A DNA stretch of 10,377 nucleotides from positions 1 to 10,377 of the forward strand of contig SPDA01000033.1 of the NCBI GenBank assembly GCA_004525155.1. The letters are read 5' to 3'. Both the position numbers and the translations under genes were made by a program. Under the pieces are notes generated by a model. The model did no database searches. It was not told where the DNA came from and worked only from the letters and a program-made list of their open reading frames with translations. Positions 6,108-10,377 of this stretch are shown here, one piece after another; position 1 is the first letter of the stretch, and each line of letters starts with the position of its first letter. Origin of the DNA: Spirochaetales bacterium (GTDB lineage: Bacteria > Spirochaetota > Spirochaetia > SPDA01).

Positions 6108-7180
6108 AACCTGCTGTAAAACTGATATTTTTTACCGGGCTCTGTGTTCTTGTTATGTCCTGTTCCATCCAGAAAGCGGCAATAAATATGATATCCGACG
6201 CGCTTTCCGGTACCGGCGGTTCTTCCGCCGGGGGGACTTCCACTGCTTCCGCCCTTACCGGCGATGACGACATCGAGCTCGTGGGGGATGCACTTCCCTT
6301 TGCCCTGAAGCTCTATGAAACTCTCCTGTCCCAGAACCCCGACCATGTCGGCCTCTTGATGACCACGGGTATGGGTTTCATCATGTACGCAAACGCCTTT
6401 GTGCAGACTCCGGCGGACATGATGCCCCAGGAGGACTACGAGAAGCAGGCCGAAATGGTGCTGCGGGCCAAGAAGCTCTACATCCGCGGCAGGGACTATG
6501 TGCTCAAGGCCATCGAGCTCAAGCACAAAGGTTTCCGGCAGGCCCTGGACAGCGACGACTTCGAAACCGCCTTGAGCGGCATGAAAAAACCGGATGCCGA
6601 TTCCCTGTACTGGGCAAGCGCCGGCTGGCTTGCGGCATTCTCGATAAATCCCTTCGATATCAGCCTTACAATGCAAATGCCCAAGGTCCTGGCCCTGATA
6701 GGCAAAGTGCTGGAGCTGGACGAGTCCTACGGCAAAGGCGGTCTGCACGACCTGCTATTTTCCGTTCAGGCTTCCCTGCCGGATGATCTCAAATACCGGA
6801 CAAAAATCCGGCCGGAAAATGATTCCGTGCGCCGGTTTTTCGATGCGTATTACGCCGGTATTTTCGGTAAGGACGGCAGCGCGACGCCCGAGGAAAAGGC
6901 CAGGCATCATTTCGGCAGAGCTCTTGTATTGGCGGAGGGAAAAAATCCGTCGCCCTATCTGTCCCTGGCAGCAGGCGTCTGCATTCCCAATCAGTATGCG
7001 GATGAATTCATCAAACTGTGCAACAAGGCCCTTGCGGTCGATCCCGCCCTGGATCCGGATAACAAGCTTGCGGTTATCCTGGCTCAGAATCGTGCGCGCT
7101 GGTATCTAGACAACATAAATCAGTTTTTTCTATTGGAAACTGAAGAAGATTTCAACAATGATGATATGGAGGGGGAATAA
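6104..7180 (+). CDS. tatT: TatT-like TPR lipoprotein of a TRAP transporter
   Basis: Accessory lipoprotein of a TPR-protein-associated TRAP transporter. The 358-residue product starts with a short lipoprotein signal (MKPAVKLIFF..., hydrophobic to residue 18) and a lipobox VMSC with Cys20 as the lipidation site. A Ser/Gly/Thr-rich tether follows (about 38-53), then a helical region resembling TPR-like repeats (about 55-340) and an acidic tail. In T. pallidum the homologue Tp0956 was shown to be a trimer with a central pore that binds its TRAP receptor Tp0957 tightly. I assign this gene from the lipoprotein/TPR character plus its place directly before tatP and tatQM; sequence identity could not be measured. 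The ATG overlaps the stop of the upstream gene by ATGA. Two bases separate its stop from the tatP GTG. It should sit on the periplasmic face of a membrane and may hold or hand over ligand to TatP. Confidence 0.87.
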   Translation: MKPAVKLIFFTGLCVLVMSCSIQKAAINMISDALSGTGGSSAGGTSTASALTGDDDIELVGDALPFALKLYETLLSQNPDHVGLLMTTGMGFIMYANAFVQTPADMMPQEDYEKQAEMVLRAKKLYIRGRDYVLKAIELKHKGFRQALDSDDFETALSGMKKPDADSLYWASAGWLAAFSINPFDISLTMQMPKVLALIGKVLELDESYGKGGLHDLLFSVQASLPDDLKYRTKIRPENDSVRRFFDAYYAGIFGKDGSATPEEKARHHFGRALVLAEGKNPSPYLSLAAGVCIPNQYADEFIKLCNKALAVDPALDPDNKLAVILAQNRARWYLDNINQFFLLETEEDFNNDDMEGE

Positions 7181-7182
7181 TA

Positions 7183-8181
7183 GTGAAGAAGACAGGCAGA
7201 ATAACCATAATAATGATTTTGCTGGCACTCAGTGCCCTGTCTCTTTCCGCGAAACCGCTGGAAATAAAAATAGGGAGTCCCGCGCCCAAGGGAAGCCCCT
7301 GGGATGACGCTCTTAAAAAAATAGCCGCGGAATGGAAGGATATTTCCGGCGGCCAGGTTACCGTAACCATCTATCCCGGCGGCATAGCAGGCAACGAATC
7401 CGATATGCTCCGCAAGATGCGGACAAACAACCTGCAGGCAGGCGTCTTCACAAGCCTCGGATTGAACCAGATTTACCAGGACACCCTTGCCTTGAGCATT
7501 CCTTTTCTTATCCAGAGCGACAAGGAATTCGATCGGGTGCTGGAAAAGGTGGGGCCCGGGCTGGAGGCTGACATAGAAAAGTCCGGATTCAAGGTTGTGG
7601 CCTGGACCAATGTCGGCTGGCTTCACTTCTTCGGGAAACGGCCCATCATTACACCGGATGATCTCAAAAGGCAGAAGATGGCCGCTTCCGACAGCGACGC
7701 GGCCATGGCTCAGGCTTTCAAAAATCTCGGCTTCAATACCGTGCCTCTTTCCAATAACGAGGTCATGCCCGCACTGTCCAGCGGCATGGTGGAAGCCTGT
7801 TACGCGATACCCCTTGCCGCGGCCGCTTACCAGTGGTTCGGTATAGCAAATAACATGAACGGCATTCCCTTTTCACCGGTTATGGGCGCCATAGTCCTGT
7901 CGGACCGGGCCTGGAAGCGTGTGCCGGAAAATATCCGCGGCGAACTCATGGCTTCGGCGAGAGGCGCTGCGCTGGAAATGAGCAAACAGGTAACGAAACT
8001 GGAATCCGATGCCATGAAAATCATGCTTGCCAACGGCCTGGTCGTCAATCCGGTTCCGGTCGGTGTAAAAGAACAATGGGAGAAGGAATTCAGCAGGGGT
8101 TTCGAGATGATTGTGGGAAGCACCTTTTCCCGCGATATCTACGACAGGATCAATCAGGTCCTTGCCGAATACAGAAGATAA
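7183..8181 (+). CDS. tatP: TRAP transporter solute receptor, DctP family (TatP-like)
   Basis: Periplasmic substrate-binding protein that delivers ligand to the TatQM symporter. It has 332 residues, begins with GTG, and has a strong ribosome binding site GGAGGGGG (7168-7175). The signal peptide MKKTGRITIIM...LSALSLSA ends at about residue 23, then KPLEIKIGSPAPKGSPW starts the mature lobe. DctP features include VGWLHFFGKRPIITPDDLK (144-162), ALSSGMVEACYAIP (197-210) and the C-terminal helices. In most DctP proteins DLKGLK-x-R supplies an arginine that binds the substrate carboxylate; here the block is DLKRQKMA, placing Ala167 (codon 7681-7683) at that site. This agrees with the hydrophobic cleft reported for T. 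pallidum Tp0957 and argues against a simple sialic-acid or dicarboxylate ligand. No cysteine follows the signal peptide, so it appears soluble rather than lipid-anchored. Confidence 0.93.
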   Translation: MKKTGRITIIMILLALSALSLSAKPLEIKIGSPAPKGSPWDDALKKIAAEWKDISGGQVTVTIYPGGIAGNESDMLRKMRTNNLQAGVFTSLGLNQIYQDTLALSIPFLIQSDKEFDRVLEKVGPGLEADIEKSGFKVVAWTNVGWLHFFGKRPIITPDDLKRQKMAASDSDAAMAQAFKNLGFNTVPLSNNEVMPALSSGMVEACYAIPLAAAAYQWFGIANNMNGIPFSPVMGAIVLSDRAWKRVPENIRGELMASARGAALEMSKQVTKLESDAMKIMLANGLVVNPVPVGVKEQWEKEFSRGFEMIVGSTFSRDIYDRINQVLAEYRR

Positions 8182-8182
8182 C

Positions 8183-10051
8183 ATGACAGACGCGAAAGAA
8201 AAGTTCTCCTTCAGGAAGGTGGAGAATTTCATATCTGTGGGTGTCCTCATAGTTCTTTCGGTCATCCCTTTTCTTGAAGTGATAATCCGGAAGGTATTCA
8301 AAACAGGTATACCCGGTTCCAGCGATTACGTTTTTCACGCGGTACTCTGGATAACCTTTGTCGGAGGCATGATAACCTCTCGCGAAAAACGGCATCTTGC
8401 CCTTACCGCTGGTCTCGATCTGCTGAAAGATCCCTTCGAAAGCTGGATTAAGACTTTCAATGCCTTTATAGCCGCAACCTTTTCCACCGCCTTCATGTGG
8501 AGCGCGCTGTCCTTTGTCATCATAGGGTTCGATCCAGGCAGGCGGGTCGGTATTTTCCCGATACAGCTTGTCGGTGCGGTTATGCCGATAGGCTTCGGGG
8601 TCATAGCCGTCCGTTTCATCCTGGGCGCGCCGGAAAAGAAGGCTCTCAAGGCCATAGCCTCGGCCGGCTTCATTCTCGGCACCCTTTTCGGTTTGTCCTC
8701 CATCGTCAATATTCTGTATGCAGTTCTGCCCGAGGTTCCCGGGTTTTTCGATACCCTTTACGATTTTTCCTACAGCCTCACCGGGGCCCTAAGCATTCCT
8801 TTCATCATTCTCCTCATTGCCGCGGCTATTACAGGCACGCCCATTTTTATTATCCTGGGCGGGTTTGCCTACATGCTCTTCAGCAGGGCCATGGAACCGC
8901 TGGAAATTATTTCGAATGAAAGCTATACCATGCTCATCAGCAACACCCTGCCGGCTATTCCTCTGTTTACCATCGCAGGGTTCATTCTTTCCGAAAGCAA
9001 GGCGGGAAAGCGCTTTGTAAGGCTGTTCAAGGCATTTTTCGGATGGCTCCCGGGCGGACTGGCCATTATGGCGGTACTGGTATGCACATTTTTTACCACG
9101 TTTACCGGCGCCTCCGGGGTCACGATCCTGGCGCTGGGCGCCCTTCTGCTCGTGGTACTGGTGGAAAGCGGCAGGTACAAGGAGGACTTCAGCATCGGGC
9201 TTCTCACGTCCTCCGGCAGTCTCGGGCTCATGTTTCCGCCGAGCCTGCCCATCATCATTTACGGCGTAGCCGCTCAGATAAGCATAAAGGACATGTTCAT
9301 CGGCGGCATCATCCCCGGACTGCTCATGATGCTGGCGCTCATTGCCTTTGCAATTATCACGGCCCTGAAAAACAAGGTTTCCACGGAAAAGTTTACGGTT
9401 AAAGAGGCCCTCGGCTCGGCGAAGGAAGCGGTGTGGGAAATTCTTCTTCCCGTCATTATTCTGGCCAGTTATTTCGGCGGGCTCACGACCCTGGTGGAAA
9501 CAGGTGCCATTGCGGTCGTGTATGCTTTTGTCGTGGAAGTTTTCATAAACAAGGACATCAAGCTTAAAGACCTGCCCGGGGTGCTGCTGAAATGCGTCCC
9601 CATCATAGGCGGTGTGCTCGTAATCCTTGCCCTGGCCAAGGGGCTTTCGTACTTCATCATCGATGCGGAAATTCCCATGCGGCTCACTGCCTGGGTGCAG
9701 GCAAACATTCATTCGAAGTATGTGTTCCTGATTTTACTGAACGTGGCCCTTCTCATAACCGGCGCCCTTATGGATATTTTTTCCGCCATCATGGTCGTGG
9801 TGCCGCTCATCATTCCCCTGGGGAACCTGTTCGGTATTCATCCGGTGCACCTGGGCATCATCTTTCTCGCAAACCTTCAGCTTGGTTATCTCACCCCGCC
9901 GGTGGGCCTGAACCTGTTTCTTGCCTCCTACCGTTTCAACAGGCCCCTGGGGAAAATTGCCAGGAATATCATGCCGTTTTTCCTTGTTCTTCTCCTTACG
10001 GTACTGCTGATAACCTATGTGCCCTGGTTCTCAATCGGGTTCCTGAAATAG
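8183..10051 (+). CDS. tatQM: Fused TRAP permease, DctQ-DctM type (TatQM-like)
   Basis: Membrane symporter of the TRAP transporter: a small DctQ-like subunit fused to the large DctM transport subunit, normally driven by a sodium gradient. The ATG at 8183 lies one base after the tatP stop; the open frame back to 8111 lies inside tatP and is not used. Of 622 residues, 1-145 form the Q part (helices near 15-37, 48-66, 88-115 and 125-147), with the typical WITFVGGMITSREKRHLAL (56-74). A linker helix lies near 155-182. The M part runs from about 200, with FTGASGVTILALGALL (307-322), GLMFPPSLPIIIYG (348-361), TGALMDIFSAIMVVVPLI (526-543) and LGYLTPPVGLNLF (567-579). These are hallmark DctM blocks, and the last is its conserved C-terminal motif. 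The reading frame is intact and it is the last gene of the run. Confidence 0.95.
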   Translation: MTDAKEKFSFRKVENFISVGVLIVLSVIPFLEVIIRKVFKTGIPGSSDYVFHAVLWITFVGGMITSREKRHLALTAGLDLLKDPFESWIKTFNAFIAATFSTAFMWSALSFVIIGFDPGRRVGIFPIQLVGAVMPIGFGVIAVRFILGAPEKKALKAIASAGFILGTLFGLSSIVNILYAVLPEVPGFFDTLYDFSYSLTGALSIPFIILLIAAAITGTPIFIILGGFAYMLFSRAMEPLEIISNESYTMLISNTLPAIPLFTIAGFILSESKAGKRFVRLFKAFFGWLPGGLAIMAVLVCTFFTTFTGASGVTILALGALLLVVLVESGRYKEDFSIGLLTSSGSLGLMFPPSLPIIIYGVAAQISIKDMFIGGIIPGLLMMLALIAFAIITALKNKVSTEKFTVKEALGSAKEAVWEILLPVIILASYFGGLTTLVETGAIAVVYAFVVEVFINKDIKLKDLPGVLLKCVPIIGGVLVILALAKGLSYFIIDAEIPMRLTAWVQANIHSKYVFLILLNVALLITGALMDIFSAIMVVVPLIIPLGNLFGIHPVHLGIIFLANLQLGYLTPPVGLNLFLASYRFNRPLGKIARNIMPFFLVLLLTVLLITYVPWFSIGFLK

Positions 10052-10075
10052 TGAAAAAGGGGGATATGCCGGGTC

Positions 10076-10377
10076 CTAACCGCTGTCGAGATACCGCTCG
10101 AAATTATCAACCTTTTTCGCGAGGATTTCCCGGACAGCGGTGTTTTCGGGCCTTATAAGGCCCGGATCTTTTTCGAGAAGCGCCGTAACATCCTGCCTCG
10201 CCTTGAGCATGACGGAGAAATCCCTGGCAAGGTCAGCGATGGTAAGACGCGCGTAGCCTGACTGCTTTACGCCTGTCAGCTCGCCCGGCCCCCGGATGGT
10301 CAGGTCCTTCTCGGCTATAAGAAAGCCGTCTCCCGTTTCCTTCAGGGCGAGGAGCCTTTCCTTTGCATCCTCAGTGA
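10076..10377 (-). CDS. recG: ATP-dependent DNA helicase RecG, C-terminal end (5' partial)
   Basis: The last 99 codons plus stop of RecG, the branch-migration helicase that remodels stalled replication forks and recombination junctions. The rest lies beyond the right edge. The translated end reads TEDAKERLLALKETGDGFLI, then AEKDLTIRGPGELTGVKQSG, then a helical tail ending in NFERYLDSG. The block RGPGEL-x-G-x-x-QSG lies just after helicase motif VI and belongs to the region tied to DNA translocation in RecG; the preceding A-x-x-RL-x-x-L-x-x-T-x-DGF-x-IAE-x-DL is equally characteristic. The stop (10076-10078 on the complement) is 24 bases from the tatQM stop, so the genes are convergent. The 3' coding part holds a hairpin that looks more useful to tatQM than to recG. 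Confidence 0.95.
   Translation of the reverse strand, partial: TEDAKERLLALKETGDGFLIAEKDLTIRGPGELTGVKQSGYARLTIADLARDFSVMLKARQDVTALLEKDPGLIRPENTAVREILAKKVDNFERYLDSG
10147..10173 (+). terminator. Possible intrinsic terminator of tatQM, inside the recG 3' end
   Basis: CGGGCCTTATAAGGCCCG (10147-10164) is a perfect 18-base palindrome that can fold as a 7-base-pair GC-rich stem with loop TATA. On the plus strand it is followed by GATC and then five T (10169-10173). It lies 95 bases past the tatQM stop and overlaps recG codons for about PGLIRPE. On the minus strand no T-run follows, so the signal is directional toward the plus-strand operon. The T-run is short and offset by four bases, which lowers confidence. 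Confidence 0.4.

Noticed and set aside
6050..6748. Minus-strand open frame of 232 codons opposite tatT
   Set aside because: No recognisable motif, and it is antisense to a gene with a signal peptide and a consistent operon position.
8111..8182. Upstream ATG extension of tatQM by 24 codons
   Set aside because: It overlaps the tatP 3' end and adds residues without DctQ similarity; the ATG at 8183, one base past the tatP stop, fits the operon spacing.
8789..9712. Minus-strand open frame of 307 codons opposite tatQM
   Set aside because: Highly polar, low-complexity translation typical of the antisense of membrane protein genes; the plus strand encodes an unmistakable DctM protein.
10080..10140. 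Inverted repeat CCGCTGTC / GACAGCGG within recG
   Set aside because: Eight-base arms separated by 45 bases of coding sequence, with no T-run after it; chance occurrence in GC-rich DNA is likely and the 18-base palindrome nearby is a better terminator candidate.

Overview
The window is ordinary chromosomal bacterial DNA of moderately high GC and dense in genes. It most likely comes from a spirochaete of the Treponema/Spirochaeta kind. The main reason is the tatT-tatP-tatQM cluster at its right end: a TPR lipoprotein next to a TRAP solute receptor and a fused TRAP permease, the arrangement described for Treponema pallidum Tp0956-Tp0957-Tp0958. This assignment is inference from gene content, with no marker gene or database search behind it. 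I see no tRNA, rRNA, CRISPR array, insertion sequence or phage gene, and no gene-free stretch longer than about 100 bases.

Layout. (1) Bases 1-1629, plus strand: most of an ABC exporter subunit (fused membrane and ATPase domains), cut at its N-terminus by the window edge. (2) Bases 1642-2808, minus strand: an MFS transporter convergent with the exporter, only 12 bases away. The two TAG stop codons form the ends of one small hairpin. (3) Bases 2809-2903: the only real intergenic region, a divergent promoter region with three copies of an 8-base AT-rich word. (4) Bases 2904-10051, plus strand: seven tightly packed genes. These are cheW, a DegT-fold protein that has lost its PLP lysine, manA (mannose-6-phosphate isomerase), a UPF0178/YaiI-family protein, then tatT, tatP and tatQM. 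manA/UPF0178 and UPF0178/tatT overlap by ATGA, and the other junctions leave 1 to 21 bases, so one long transcript is plausible. (5) Bases 10076-10377, minus strand: the C-terminal 99 codons of recG, convergent with tatQM. An 18-base perfect palindrome followed by a T-run lies inside the recG 3' end and could terminate tatQM transcription.

How the genes fit together. TatP (periplasmic receptor), TatQM (ion-coupled membrane symporter) and TatT (TPR lipoprotein that binds TatP in T. pallidum) should form one TPR-associated TRAP transporter. The arginine that usually pairs with the substrate carboxylate in DctP receptors aligns with alanine here, which fits the idea that this subfamily carries non-acidic, perhaps hydrophobic ligands. 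ManA links fructose-6-phosphate and mannose-6-phosphate. Its neighbour has the DegT aminotransferase fold, whose active members work on nucleotide sugars, but here the Schiff-base lysine is serine. CheW is a chemotaxis coupling protein without CheA or a receptor in view. The best candidate for something undescribed is the degenerate DegT-like protein between cheW and manA.
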